DNA of 51,968 nt, from assembly GCA_009773755.1 (NCBI GenBank), contig WSZJ01000003.1, forward strand, positions 1-51,968, in the 5' to 3' direction. The notes below the pieces were generated by a model, which searched no databases, was not told the DNA's origin, and saw only the letters and a program-made list of their open reading frames with translations. This DNA is from Planctomycetota bacterium (lineage in GTDB: Bacteria > Planctomycetota > MHYJ01 > WSZJ01). Position numbers and translations under genes: made by a program. Shown one piece after another: positions 23,378 through 31,323 of this stretch (positions within the stretch are counted from its first letter, which is position 1; every line of letters starts with the position of its first letter).

Positions 23378-23860
23378 ATGAAACGCCCGCCGAGTCGAGT
23401 CCCCGACGTCAAGCCCCCCACCGACGAGGATGACCGGCCGGAGGTCAAGGCACTCTTCTCCAATCTGAAGTCATCCTTGCCGGCGCTGTCCCAGCTTCTC
23501 GAAGACTGCAGCAGTCACGGGGATTACGAAGACCCTGTCTATCGCTTCTACCACGCGAGCTACAAGGCCTACGACGTGCAGCATTCGACTCTCAGGATCG
23601 TGGCCGCCCTCCAGGCGCTCGCACCAAAGCGCAAACTCAACAGCTGGTTTCTGCAGATCGTGACGGAAGGCACCGGGAAGGAGTTCGACCCGGAACACAA
23701 TCAGAGGTGGCAAGCCGTCGTGCGCCCCATCCTCGAGGCGTTCTTCCACGCGCGATTTATGCTCGAAATGGCCATGCGCTACGGTCGCACTCTCGAGCAC
23801 GCGCCGAACATGCTGCCGAGCGGCTGGGCCGCGCTCCTCTACCTGTTCAACCTTCGTTGA
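23378..23860 (+). CDS. Conserved protein of unknown function, paralogue B
   Basis: A 160-residue protein of the same family as 20290-20814: PEVKALFSNLKSSLPAL, YEDPVYRFYHASYKAY, LNSWFLQIVTEGTGKEF, EAFFHARFMLEMAMRYG and LPSGWAALLYLFNLR. Differences from copy A are spread along the protein, not clustered, so the duplication is not fresh. The upstream sequence (TCTATGG ... TACGATC ... ATGAA) is also similar, so the duplicated unit included the promoter area. The gap 23200-23377 before it holds nothing else I can identify. Confidence 0.8.
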   Translation: MKRPPSRVPDVKPPTDEDDRPEVKALFSNLKSSLPALSQLLEDCSSHGDYEDPVYRFYHASYKAYDVQHSTLRIVAALQALAPKRKLNSWFLQIVTEGTGKEFDPEHNQRWQAVVRPILEAFFHARFMLEMAMRYGRTLEHAPNMLPSGWAALLYLFNLR

Positions 23861-23880
23861 CCGGTCGGAGCCAGATAAGG

Positions 23881-24387
23881 CTACTTCGTTGACCGGAAGA
23901 ATCCGGAAGGATGCTCTGACACATAGCGATCTCGCATCTGATTCAGGGCCACTCCGTCCGCAAGGACCTCGTAGAAGCGGTCATCCAAATCGTCAAATCC
24001 TCCGATCCGCTCGTCCTTCTTCAATGGCATCCTTTTCATGGCGTCCCAACGCCTTCCTTCGTCCGCCGGAAAAATCGGCCCGAACTTGGCAATGGCCGTT
24101 TCCACAACGCTTGCCAGTTGGAGCGACCCGACGGCTCGAAATCCGATGACAGCTTCATGTGCAACAACTCCCGTCGGATTTCCAAAGAACTGGCGGAAGC
24201 CACCGTTGCAGACTTCGTACACGCACCAGTAGATCGAGTAGAGGCTCCGCTGACCGGGAGTAAGCTCATGAAGCTCCTCCGGGGTCGGGCCATTCCCCAC
24301 CCTCATCACGACGGGATGAATGGCTGCGTGGGCCAGGCCTCCGGGTTTCGGGTCGATCCCCGCAGGTTTTGGAATCAGCGTCGACAT
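23881..24387 (-). CDS. DUF4375 (DMP19-like) protein
   Basis: A 168-residue protein whose core matches the DUF4375/DMP19 family: WCVYEVCNGGFRQFFGNPTG followed by AVIGFRAVGSLQLASVVETA and an acidic C-terminal part (GFDDLDDRFYEVLADGV). DMP19 of Neisseria is a DNA-mimic protein that sequesters a transcription factor, and many homologues are in accessory regions; whether this one mimics DNA is not shown. ATG 24387 starts just before the recognisable sequence. It is convergent with paralogue B (20 bases). Confidence 0.82.
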   Translation of the reverse strand: MSTLIPKPAGIDPKPGGLAHAAIHPVVMRVGNGPTPEELHELTPGQRSLYSIYWCVYEVCNGGFRQFFGNPTGVVAHEAVIGFRAVGSLQLASVVETAIAKFGPIFPADEGRRWDAMKRMPLKKDERIGGFDDLDDRFYEVLADGVALNQMRDRYVSEHPSGFFRSTK

Positions 24388-24443
24388 TCCACCTCGCAGT
24401 CGCGCCTTGAGAGACCTCAACTCAGACGTCGATGGATCGGATC

Positions 24444-25517
24444 TTACAGCTTCCTCAACTCCTCGCTCATCACCCCGAGGCACTCCTTCAGTTCCGGCAC
24501 CGTGCAGTCCGCCATGTGGGCGACGCGGAAGGCGTCCTGCTTCAGCTTGCCGTAGCCTTCGCTGATGATGAAGCCGCGGTCGGCGACCTTCTTGACCCAT
24601 TTCACGATGTCGACTTTCTTCGTGTTGGCGGCGCAGGTGAGCGTGACGGACTCGAAGCCCTTGGGGGCGAATTTCTCGAAGCCGTGCTCGGCGATCCAGC
24701 TCCAGCAGGTGTCGCGGAGGTCCATGTGCCTCTTGAAGCGCGCTTCGAGGCCCTCCTTGAAGAACTTGTCGAGCTGGTGTTTCAGCCCGTAGATGAGGGA
24801 GACGTTGGGCGTGCAGGGGGTCATGTTCTTCTCGGCGAACGACTTCATCTCGACGAAATCGAAGTAGTAGCCGCGGTCGGGGAGCTGCTTCGCGCGGTCC
24901 ATGGCCTTCTGCGAGCAGGTGCAGATCGTGAGCCCCGGAGGCATCCCGAACGCCTTCTGCGTGCCCGCCAGGATCACGTCGATGCCGAGGCGGTCGACGT
25001 CGATTTTGACGCCGGCCATCGAGCTGACCGCGTCGACGACGAAGACGACGTCCGGGTACTTCTTCATCATGTCGGCGATTTCCTCGATCGGGTTCATCGT
25101 CCCCGTCGAGGTTTCGTTGTGCACGAGCAGGACGCAGTCGTACTCGCCGGTCTTCAGGTGCTTCTCGATCGTCTCAGCGCGAATCGCCTGGCCCCACTCG
25201 ACCTGCGCCTTGGCCGTTTTCTTCCCGTTCTGAACCGCGATCTGGTACCAGCGGTCGCTGAACGCGCCCAGCATGCACGCGATCGCGCCCTTCTTTGCGC
25301 AATTGCGGGCGGCCGCTTCCATGGCGCCGGTGGAACTGCACGTGAAGAGGAACACGTCATTTTTCGTGCCGAGCAACTGCTTGAGCGGCGGGATGCACGA
25401 GCCGTGGAGCTCGGCGTATTCGGCCACGCGGTGGCCGATCATCGGCGCCGCGCAGGCCTGCAGGGTGTCGGGCTTGACTTCGACGGGGCCGGGAATGAAG
25501 AGCTTCTTGGCTGCCAT
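24444..25517 (-). CDS. Class V aminotransferase (SerC/alanine-glyoxylate type)
   Basis: A 357-residue PLP enzyme, transferring an amino group to a 2-oxo acid. The N-terminus LFIPGPVEVKPDTLQACAAPMIGHR, the aspartate pairing with PLP in FVVDAVSSMAG (Asp162) and the Schiff-base lysine in LAGTQKAFGMPPG (Lys188) are the class V hallmarks. It is the archaeal-type SerC/serine-pyruvate group rather than the E. coli type. The DUF1015 gene is immediately upstream (six bases), a pairing seen around serine biosynthesis genes, so phosphoserine aminotransferase is the best guess, with serine-glyoxylate or alanine-glyoxylate activity as alternatives. Confidence 0.88.
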   Translation of the reverse strand: MAAKKLFIPGPVEVKPDTLQACAAPMIGHRVAEYAELHGSCIPPLKQLLGTKNDVFLFTCSSTGAMEAAARNCAKKGAIACMLGAFSDRWYQIAVQNGKKTAKAQVEWGQAIRAETIEKHLKTGEYDCVLLVHNETSTGTMNPIEEIADMMKKYPDVVFVVDAVSSMAGVKIDVDRLGIDVILAGTQKAFGMPPGLTICTCSQKAMDRAKQLPDRGYYFDFVEMKSFAEKNMTPCTPNVSLIYGLKHQLDKFFKEGLEARFKRHMDLRDTCWSWIAEHGFEKFAPKGFESVTLTCAANTKKVDIVKWVKKVADRGFIISEGYGKLKQDAFRVAHMADCTVPELKECLGVMSEELRKL

Positions 25518-25523
25518 GGTGGC

Positions 25524-26837
25524 CTACCTCGCGAAGGAGACGCGGTTCATGATAAATCCGGTGAGGAGCTTCGGGTAGAAGTCCGTGGACTTCTGGGGCA
25601 TGCGCTCCCCTTTTTCGCTGATGGTCTTGACTTCGGACAGTTTGGTGGGGTTGAGGAGGAAGGCAGCCTGGGCGTTGGGAAGCGCGGCCCAGACTTCGTC
25701 GGCGTGGCGGGCGTAGGAGACGTGCTGCTCCTTCTCGACCATGTCGGCGGTGATACCGAGCGCGCGGTCGAGCAGAAGCGAGTGCAGGATCGCGACGTCG
25801 AGTCTCTTCCACTCCGGCGCGCGCTGCTCCTTGATCTCCGTCTCCGCCAGCTTTTCATCTTTGAGCGTGAGCAGCCACAACCCGCCGGCCGGCGTCGCGA
25901 AGCCGAAGCAGTGCTTCACCTGCCCCTCGATGCGCAGGTCCTCCATCAATTCGCGGCGCTGTTCGTCGGAAGCGGGGCCGTAGTCCTTTGCGTCGAAGTG
26001 CGGCGCGACTTTCTTGAGGAAATCCTTCGCGTCGAAGCGCGGGAGCCCTGAAACGAGGCGGTGCGTCGGGAAAATCACCATCCCGGGGTCTTCCATGTTG
26101 ATGAACGTCATCATGCGGCGGTCGTAGGTTTCCTCGCCGTCGCACGTGAGCCCGGCCTTCCGGCACTCCTCGCGATACTGCAGCGCGACTTCATACCTGT
26201 GATGCCCGTCCGCGATGAAAATGTCCCGCTTCGCCAGGTCCGCCTGCACCGCCGCGATCGCCTTCGCGTCCGTCACGCGCCACGCCCGGTGCGTCTCGCC
26301 GTAGTCGTCCTTCGCTTCGAGCGTCGGCGGCCCCTTCGTGAACGGATCCAGCGCCGCGTTCGCCGCGTTCTTCGAATCGCTGTAGAGCATGAAAATGTGC
26401 CCTTCGGTCAGCCCGCGCGTCGCCGTCATCAGCGCAAACCGGTCCTTCTTCGGCGCCGCGAGCGTCTTTTCATGCGCGTGAACCCCGCCCTTGCCGAACT
26501 CCGCCAGCTCGCCGATCGCGACGAACCCCTTGCGCGTCCGCGTCTCGCCGTTGAACTTGAAAACCTGGTGCGAGATCCACACCGCCGGCTCCGTCTCGCG
26601 CACGATCGTCCCGTCCGCCAGCCACGCCTCCAGCGTCTTTGCCGCTTCCGCGTACTTGTCCTTCCCCGGATCCTCCTTCGGCTTCGCGATCCTCACGATG
26701 TGCCTTTCGTGCCGCGCGTAGTACTTCTCCCGCGTCGCGTCGCTGATCTTGTCGTAAGGCTGGCTCACGACGGCGTCGAGCGAGCCGATCTTCGCGACGT
26801 CGTAGTGAAGCGCGCGGAACGGGAAGACTCGGGGCAT
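25524..26837 (-). CDS. DUF1015 family protein
   Basis: A 437-residue protein of the DUF1015 (SerC-associated) family. Family marks are FPFRALHYD at the start, VVSQPYDKIS, and the conserved histidine cluster IFIADGHHRYEVAL around residue 210, followed by RMMTFINMEDPGMVIFPTHRL. Structures of homologues suggest an enzyme fold with an unknown substrate. It is cotranscribed with the aminotransferase (six bases apart) and divergent from the SRPBCC gene (81 bases), so the shared promoter region is short. Confidence 0.92.
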   Translation of the reverse strand: MPRVFPFRALHYDVAKIGSLDAVVSQPYDKISDATREKYYARHERHIVRIAKPKEDPGKDKYAEAAKTLEAWLADGTIVRETEPAVWISHQVFKFNGETRTRKGFVAIGELAEFGKGGVHAHEKTLAAPKKDRFALMTATRGLTEGHIFMLYSDSKNAANAALDPFTKGPPTLEAKDDYGETHRAWRVTDAKAIAAVQADLAKRDIFIADGHHRYEVALQYREECRKAGLTCDGEETYDRRMMTFINMEDPGMVIFPTHRLVSGLPRFDAKDFLKKVAPHFDAKDYGPASDEQRRELMEDLRIEGQVKHCFGFATPAGGLWLLTLKDEKLAETEIKEQRAPEWKRLDVAILHSLLLDRALGITADMVEKEQHVSYARHADEVWAALPNAQAAFLLNPTKLSEVKTISEKGERMPQKSTDFYPKLLTGFIMNRVSFAR

Positions 26838-26918
26838 CGGGGCTCCATTGGGACTTCGGGAGGGGTGATTGTGTCGAAGGGGCCGGGGGTGTCAATGCGC
26901 GGGTATTCTGTCCGCCGG

Positions 26919-27356
26919 ATGAAACGAATCGTCGACCGCACGTTCACCGCCCGCTGCAGCGTGCAGGCCGCCTGGAACCACCTCGCCGCAATCGAAAACT
27001 GGCCAAGCTGGGCGAAGCACATCCGTTCCATCGAGCGCTCCCCCGCCGGCGCGCTGGCCCGCGAGACGAAGGGGCTGATCCGCCTCTCCAACGGTTTCAA
27101 GAGCACGTTTGCGATGACCGAATTCAACCCGCCCCGAAACTGGAAATGGGTCGGCCCGTTCCTCGGCGCGCGAATTCACTACGACCACCTGTTCGAAGCG
27201 GTTTCAGCGGACGAAACCCGCATCCGCTTCACGCTCGACGCCGAGGGCTGGACCGTGCCGATGGTCGGCTGGCTTTTCGGCGCGATCTACCGGCGGAACC
27301 TGAATCGCGCGATCCCGCTCCTGGTGGCGGAGTTGGACCGATTGGTCCGCACCTGA
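26919..27356 (+). CDS. SRPBCC/START-like (polyketide cyclase family) protein
   Basis: A 145-residue protein starting with the family pattern IVDRTFTARCSVQAAWNHLA and then IENWPSWAKHIRSIE, GLIRLSNGFKSTFAMTEFNP and a C-terminal amphipathic helix (RRNLNRAIPLLVAELDRLV). SRPBCC proteins bind lipids or other hydrophobic ligands in a deep cavity. TATTCT (26904-26909) is about ten bases before ATG 26919, so the transcript may be leaderless. It is divergent from DUF1015 and convergent with the AbiEii gene. Confidence 0.85.
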   Translation: MKRIVDRTFTARCSVQAAWNHLAAIENWPSWAKHIRSIERSPAGALARETKGLIRLSNGFKSTFAMTEFNPPRNWKWVGPFLGARIHYDHLFEAVSADETRIRFTLDAEGWTVPMVGWLFGAIYRRNLNRAIPLLVAELDRLVRT

Positions 27357-27363
27357 AACCTTG

Positions 27364-28278
27364 TCATTTCCACGGCCCACCGGGCTGCCAATCGGCCGTG
27401 AATACCTTTTCCGAGCCGAGCGCGCTGAGCGGAGGCCAGAGAAATTCGATGGTCCTGGCCCCCACCTTTCGCAGGTCCGCAGGCGCGCCGGTCAGCTTGT
27501 CCTTCTCGAGATACTTCCTCCAGCGAAGCGCCCGATCCGTGTTTTCGTACCACGTCGGCAGAAGCGCGACCGGCGGGGCCAGGGGGAGCTCAGTTGAACG
27601 CCGGCTGAAAGTGCTCGCGATGGCGCGCGACTGAATGCTCCCGTCGAATCGGAAAATGGATGACAGCACGTAGATGTCATAGAAGTCCTTCGCCCGGGTG
27701 TTGTCCTCGCCGTGCCGGACCATGGCGTGCAGCTTCTCAGCAACGACGGCCTCGCGAGGGTAAACAAGAATCCGCGGCGTTGGCGCGTCGAGCAGGCTGG
27801 GGAAGTCGGCGAGTTTGGGACGAGGGAAGACTGCGTCGCCGAATCCGACGTCGACCTGAAGAGGAATCCTGGCTTTTTCCAGGTGAGCCTGAAGACGCAG
27901 ACGAACGCCGACGTATTCCTGACCCGCAAGAATCTCGGAGGCTCTCAGGGTCTCCACCGGAAATTCCAGGCCGTCGGGAGGGACTCGCGTCGTCAGGATT
28001 TCGCGGAATCTCTTCGCGATGACTTCAGGTGCAGCCGGCCCTGCGCCGAGCAGGTCCAGGTCCCGGGTCACCCTCGAGACCTGCTCACCCCAGAGCGCCA
28101 GCAGCACGGCCCCCTTCAGGACAAAATCGTCCCTCCTGGGGGATTCTGAGAGCCGAAACAGGAGCCGCTCGATCGCGAATCGCTGCAGGACGAGCAGGTA
28201 CCCGCCGCTTCCGGAGGCGGCGTACTTCCGCAGCCGCTCCCGGACCGACGCCGCCAGATTGCGGCCCTTCCCCGTCAC
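27364..28278 (-). CDS. abiEii: AbiEii/AbiGii-family toxin (nucleotidyltransferase)
   Basis: A 304-residue nucleotidyltransferase of the type IV AbiE toxin-antitoxin system. The catalytic region is FVLKGAVLLALWGEQVSRVTRDLDLL (residues 52-77), in which the GG/GS-like turn is replaced by KGAVLLA and the DLD pair is kept; REAVVAEKLHAMV and NTRAKDFYDIYVL are the conserved C-terminal motifs. Toxins of this class transfer nucleotides to tRNA and arrest growth, and AbiE was first found as a phage-abortive system. The GTG start overlaps the AbiEi stop (GTGA), the usual arrangement. Confidence 0.92.
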   Translation of the reverse strand: MTGKGRNLAASVRERLRKYAASGSGGYLLVLQRFAIERLLFRLSESPRRDDFVLKGAVLLALWGEQVSRVTRDLDLLGAGPAAPEVIAKRFREILTTRVPPDGLEFPVETLRASEILAGQEYVGVRLRLQAHLEKARIPLQVDVGFGDAVFPRPKLADFPSLLDAPTPRILVYPREAVVAEKLHAMVRHGEDNTRAKDFYDIYVLSSIFRFDGSIQSRAIASTFSRRSTELPLAPPVALLPTWYENTDRALRWRKYLEKDKLTGAPADLRKVGARTIEFLWPPLSALGSEKVFTADWQPGGPWK

Positions 28279-28835
28279 GCCAGCATCGCTTCCATGTAAG
28301 GCTTCATCACCGACCGGATGCGGCAGGTTCGCGACAGCTCGTTGATTTCATCGACGGTGGCCCGGCGCTCGCGAAGCGTCTCCTTGAGGGCTTCGAGGGC
28401 GACATCAAGGCCGAATTTGCGGAATCTGAAGCAATCGACGATGGTTCTCGCCGGCGAAGTGATGCGGAACGGCACGCCGTCGGCAATTTGCTCTTCGATG
28501 CCGAGTTTCATCATTCGTCCGGAGAATCGCACGATGCGGACCGGCAGTAGGTCGAGACGCGGGAGGCGGGCCTTGTGGTCGATCGCGATCCAGAGGTCGC
28601 CTGGTGATTGGGTGCCGATTTGATGGATCTGGAGTGCGGAATAGAGGCAGACGAGGGCATTCGGGACCCGCTTGAACACCTCGCCAACCGTTAGGTGCTC
28701 GGAGTATTCCGCGGCCGGATTGAGGTAGACACCCCGGGAGACGCGTTCGTAGGCGCCGCTGCGCACGAGTCCGCGGAATCGGTGTGCGGAGATTCCGGCG
28801 AGAGGCAGATCTCGAGGGCGGATGAGGGTTGGCAT
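28275..28835 (-). CDS. abiEi: AbiEi-family antitoxin (winged-helix repressor)
   Basis: A 186-residue antitoxin. The N-terminal winged helix includes LIRPRDLPLAGISAHRFRGL and ERVSRGVYLNP, and the C-terminal AbiEi domain has VCLYSALQIHQIG, SPARTIVDCFRFR and the final VDEINELSRTCRIRSVMKPY. AbiEi antitoxins neutralise the toxin without binding it and repress their own promoter. I choose ATG 28835; a frame start at 28874 lies in the putative -10 region. A palindrome at 28900-28916 lies 65 bases upstream, a likely operator. Confidence 0.9.
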   Translation of the reverse strand: MPTLIRPRDLPLAGISAHRFRGLVRSGAYERVSRGVYLNPAAEYSEHLTVGEVFKRVPNALVCLYSALQIHQIGTQSPGDLWIAIDHKARLPRLDLLPVRIVRFSGRMMKLGIEEQIADGVPFRITSPARTIVDCFRFRKFGLDVALEALKETLRERRATVDEINELSRTCRIRSVMKPYMEAMLA

Positions 28836-28899
28836 GTGAGGGGATACCGATTTCACAGAGAGAGCATAACACAAAACGTCGGCACTTACGTTCTAAATG

Positions 28900-28916
28900 A
28901 TTACATATTCTGTAAT
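28900..28916. promoter_or_regulatory. Putative AbiEi operator palindrome
   Basis: ATTACATATTCTGTAAT is a 17-base dyad with perfect 6-base arms. On the minus strand a TATGCT hexamer (about 28863-28868) sits closer to the antitoxin start. The AT-rich character of 28836-28945 contrasts with both neighbours. AbiEi-type antitoxins bind inverted repeats in their own promoters. Confidence 0.5.
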
Positions 28917-28945
28917 GCGCCTCAGGACCAGTTCGGGCGACGGAA

Positions 28946-30508
28946 TCAGTGTCTGAAGTGTCTCATCCCCGTGATCACCATCGGCACTCCCGCCTTCTTC
29001 GCCACAGCGATCACCTCTTCATCCCTCATCGACCCGCCGGGCTGGATCACGCTCGTCACGCCAGCCTGCAGCGCCAGCTCGAGCGCGTCCGGAAACGGGA
29101 AGAACGCGTCGCTCGCGCAGGCTGCGCCCTTCGCGCGGTCGCCGGCCTTCCAGCAGGCGATACGCGCGCTGTCCACCCGCGACATCTGCCCGGCGCCGAC
29201 GCCGACGATCATGCGGTCTTTCGCGAAGACGATCGCGTTCGACTTGACGTGCTTGCAGACGGTCCAGGCAAACTGAAGGTCGGCCCACTGCGCGTCGGTC
29301 GGCTTGCCGGTCGGGTACTGGACTTCCGGCGACATGAGCGCGTCGTCTTTCGTCTGGAGGAGCGCGCCGCCCGTCACCGGCCGGATGTCCATGCGGACCT
29401 GTGCCCCCGATTTCGCGATGTCCCCCGTCTCCATCAGCCGAACGTTCTTCCCCCACTTCGCCCCCGTCTGAAGCTGCTTCAGAGCGTCCGGCGCGAAGCT
29501 CGGCGCGACGATCGCCTCGAAGAACTGGTTCGGCGCGGTCATGGCTTTCGCGGCGGCCAGGTCAACCGGGCGGTTGCACGCGACGATTCCGCCGAACGCG
29601 CTGACGGAATCGCCCTGCACGGCCTTGCCGAACGCCTCTTCAAGCGAAGCGCCCATCGCGCAGCCGCAGGGGTTGTTGTGCTTGATGATCGCGATGGCGG
29701 GGGCGTCGGTGAATTCGCGGACGAGCTCCAGTGCGGCGTCGCAGTCGAGGATGTTGTTGAAGGAGAGTTCCTTGCCGGAAAGCTGGCGGGCGACGCCGAT
29801 GCCCGACCTTGCGGAAGGGTCGCGGTAGAACGCCGCCTTCTGGTGGGGATTTTCGCCGTAGCGCAGGTCCTCGACCTTGGCCCACGAGGCCGCAATCGTT
29901 TTCGGGAAGGCCTCGTCGCCGTCCTGTCGCGCGAGCCAGGTCGAGATGGCGGCGTCGTAGGCGGCGGTGCGCGCGAAGGCCTCTTTGGCGAGGCGGAAGC
30001 GAAGATCTTTGGGCACTTCCCCGCCGGTCTTCTTCATCGCCTCGGCGACTTCGGCGTACTGCGCGGGACTCGTGACGACGGCGACGTGCTCCCAGTTTTT
30101 CGAAGCCGAACGGATCATCGCCGGCCCGCCGATGTCGATGTTCTCGATGGCGTCTTCGAGGGTGACGCCGGTCTTGGCGACGGTTTCCTCGAAACGATAG
30201 AGGTTCACGCACACGAGGTCGATGGTCCCGAACTTCTGTGCGGCCATCTGCTCGCAGTGCTTCGGGTCGTCGCGGCGCGCGAGGATGCCGCCGTGGACTT
30301 TCGGGTGAAGCGTCTTGACGCGTCCGCCGAGGATTTCGGGCTGGCCGGTGTAGTCGGCGATTTCGACGACCTTGATGCCGCCCTCGGCGAGGGCCTTGGC
30401 GGTGCCGCCCGTCGAGAGGATTTCGACGCCGAGCGAAGCGAGGGATTTCGCGAACTCAAGGAGGCCGGACTTGTCGGTGACGCTGAGGATCGCGCGCTGG
30501 ATCTTCAT
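28946..30508 (-). CDS. purH: Bifunctional AICAR transformylase / IMP cyclohydrolase
   Basis: A 520-residue PurH, the last two steps of purine synthesis (AICAR plus 10-formyl-THF to FAICAR, then IMP). The N-terminal MGS-like cyclohydrolase domain (residues 1-150) has ILSVTDKSGLLEFA, EILSTGGTAKAL and RVKTLHPKVHGGIL. The AICARFT domain has LSFNNILDCDAALELV, IIKHNNPCGCAMG and GQMSRVDSARIA, and ends with PMVITGMRHFRH. Length is normal. ATG 30508 with GGAG seven bases upstream is the right start. A formyl-THF-using enzyme fits the fchA-fhs-folD operon in the same window. Confidence 0.97.
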   Translation of the reverse strand: MKIQRAILSVTDKSGLLEFAKSLASLGVEILSTGGTAKALAEGGIKVVEIADYTGQPEILGGRVKTLHPKVHGGILARRDDPKHCEQMAAQKFGTIDLVCVNLYRFEETVAKTGVTLEDAIENIDIGGPAMIRSASKNWEHVAVVTSPAQYAEVAEAMKKTGGEVPKDLRFRLAKEAFARTAAYDAAISTWLARQDGDEAFPKTIAASWAKVEDLRYGENPHQKAAFYRDPSARSGIGVARQLSGKELSFNNILDCDAALELVREFTDAPAIAIIKHNNPCGCAMGASLEEAFGKAVQGDSVSAFGGIVACNRPVDLAAAKAMTAPNQFFEAIVAPSFAPDALKQLQTGAKWGKNVRLMETGDIAKSGAQVRMDIRPVTGGALLQTKDDALMSPEVQYPTGKPTDAQWADLQFAWTVCKHVKSNAIVFAKDRMIVGVGAGQMSRVDSARIACWKAGDRAKGAACASDAFFPFPDALELALQAGVTSVIQPGGSMRDEEVIAVAKKAGVPMVITGMRHFRH

Positions 30509-30597
30509 GGGAAACTCCGGATCGGGCCGGCGCAGCCGGCGAGAAGCGCGGAATTGGAATTCACCGCGCCCGATTGGACCAGAGATACTGACCATGA

Positions 30598-30660
30598 CGG
30601 GCCCCATCCCAGTCCCGGGCCCATGCCCACCCGGGCCCCGTCCCGCATCCCCATCCCCTG
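30598..30660. other. C-rich / G-tract stretch upstream of purH
   Basis: The plus strand carries seven or more C3-C4 tracts; on the minus strand (the purH sense strand) the densest part, 30636-30658, reads as four tracts of three to four Gs separated by two or three bases, matching a three-layer G-quadruplex pattern. It also holds the palindrome CCCGGGCCC / GGGCCCGGG. It lies between the next gene's stop (30667) and the purH start (30508), so it would fall in the purH promoter or leader. Confidence 0.6.
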
Positions 30661-30666
30661 CCGTTT

Positions 30667-31251
30667 TTAGTCCACCCGGAACGTCACCTCACTCTCAATC
30701 TTCGTCTTCTCCTTGTCCCCGCGATTGATTTCTATCGCCATCACGTACTCGCCCTTCTTCAGCTTCGCCTTGACCGTCGCGATCTTCTTTTCGCCGCCTA
30801 CGGACGCTTCCTGCACTTTCCCTTCTTCGTCCGCCACGAAATCCCCGTCCTTCGACGAGCCGTGCGACAGCTTCGCCTTCGCGACCGCGACGTCCGTCAC
30901 GCGGACCTCGTCGGGCTTCGCGTCCTTGTCCACCACGATCTGGAACACCTCGACGTCCAGCGCCGCTTCCGCACCGTTCTTCACTGTTCCCCGCACCGCG
31001 CGCACCACGACCTTGTAGTCCCCGACCGCGCTGCCGCACGTCGCCGCGTCTTTTTCGCAGTACGGGCACGACTTGGTCGTGTCCGCCGTCTGCGTCCAGT
31101 TCGCCTTCAGGCACGGGCAGAAGTAAACCGTCACCTGGTCGGTCCCCAGGATCTCGCGGTTGTCGGGCTTGACCTTCTCGTCGGCGCCGGCGGGGAACGC
31201 CGCCGCAAGAGCGGAAGCGGCAAGTGTGATCCGGAGGAAATGGCGAAGCAT
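30667..31251 (-). CDS. Exported Cys-rich protein of unknown function
   Basis: A 194-residue protein with a Sec signal peptide (LRITLAASALAAAFPAGA, cleavage after about residue 23). The mature start carries a cysteine cluster: FCPCLKANWTQTADTTKSCP, then YCEKD and a fifth cysteine a few residues on (ATCG), which could bind a metal ion or form disulfides. The rest is beta-rich with even polar/hydrophobic alternation and ends in MAIEINRGDKEK and SEVTFRVD, which looks like an Ig-like or carboxypeptidase-regulatory fold. AGGAG seven bases before ATG 31251 supports the start. No family is recognised. Confidence 0.75.
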   Translation of the reverse strand: MLRHFLRITLAASALAAAFPAGADEKVKPDNREILGTDQVTVYFCPCLKANWTQTADTTKSCPYCEKDAATCGSAVGDYKVVVRAVRGTVKNGAEAALDVEVFQIVVDKDAKPDEVRVTDVAVAKAKLSHGSSKDGDFVADEEGKVQEASVGGEKKIATVKAKLKKGEYVMAIEINRGDKEKTKIESEVTFRVD

Positions 31252-31323
31252 GGGAAGCTCCTAGCGAGGGGAAGGCCCCTATTCTACGGCAGGAACCGGA
31301 AAGGGGAATTCGGGATTCTAAGG

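Noticed and set aside
24432-26051. Open frame of 539 codons on the plus strand
   Set aside because: Antisense to the aminotransferase and DUF1015 genes, which have full family motifs.
28949-30670. Open frame of 573 codons on the plus strand
   Set aside because: Antisense to purH, which is complete.
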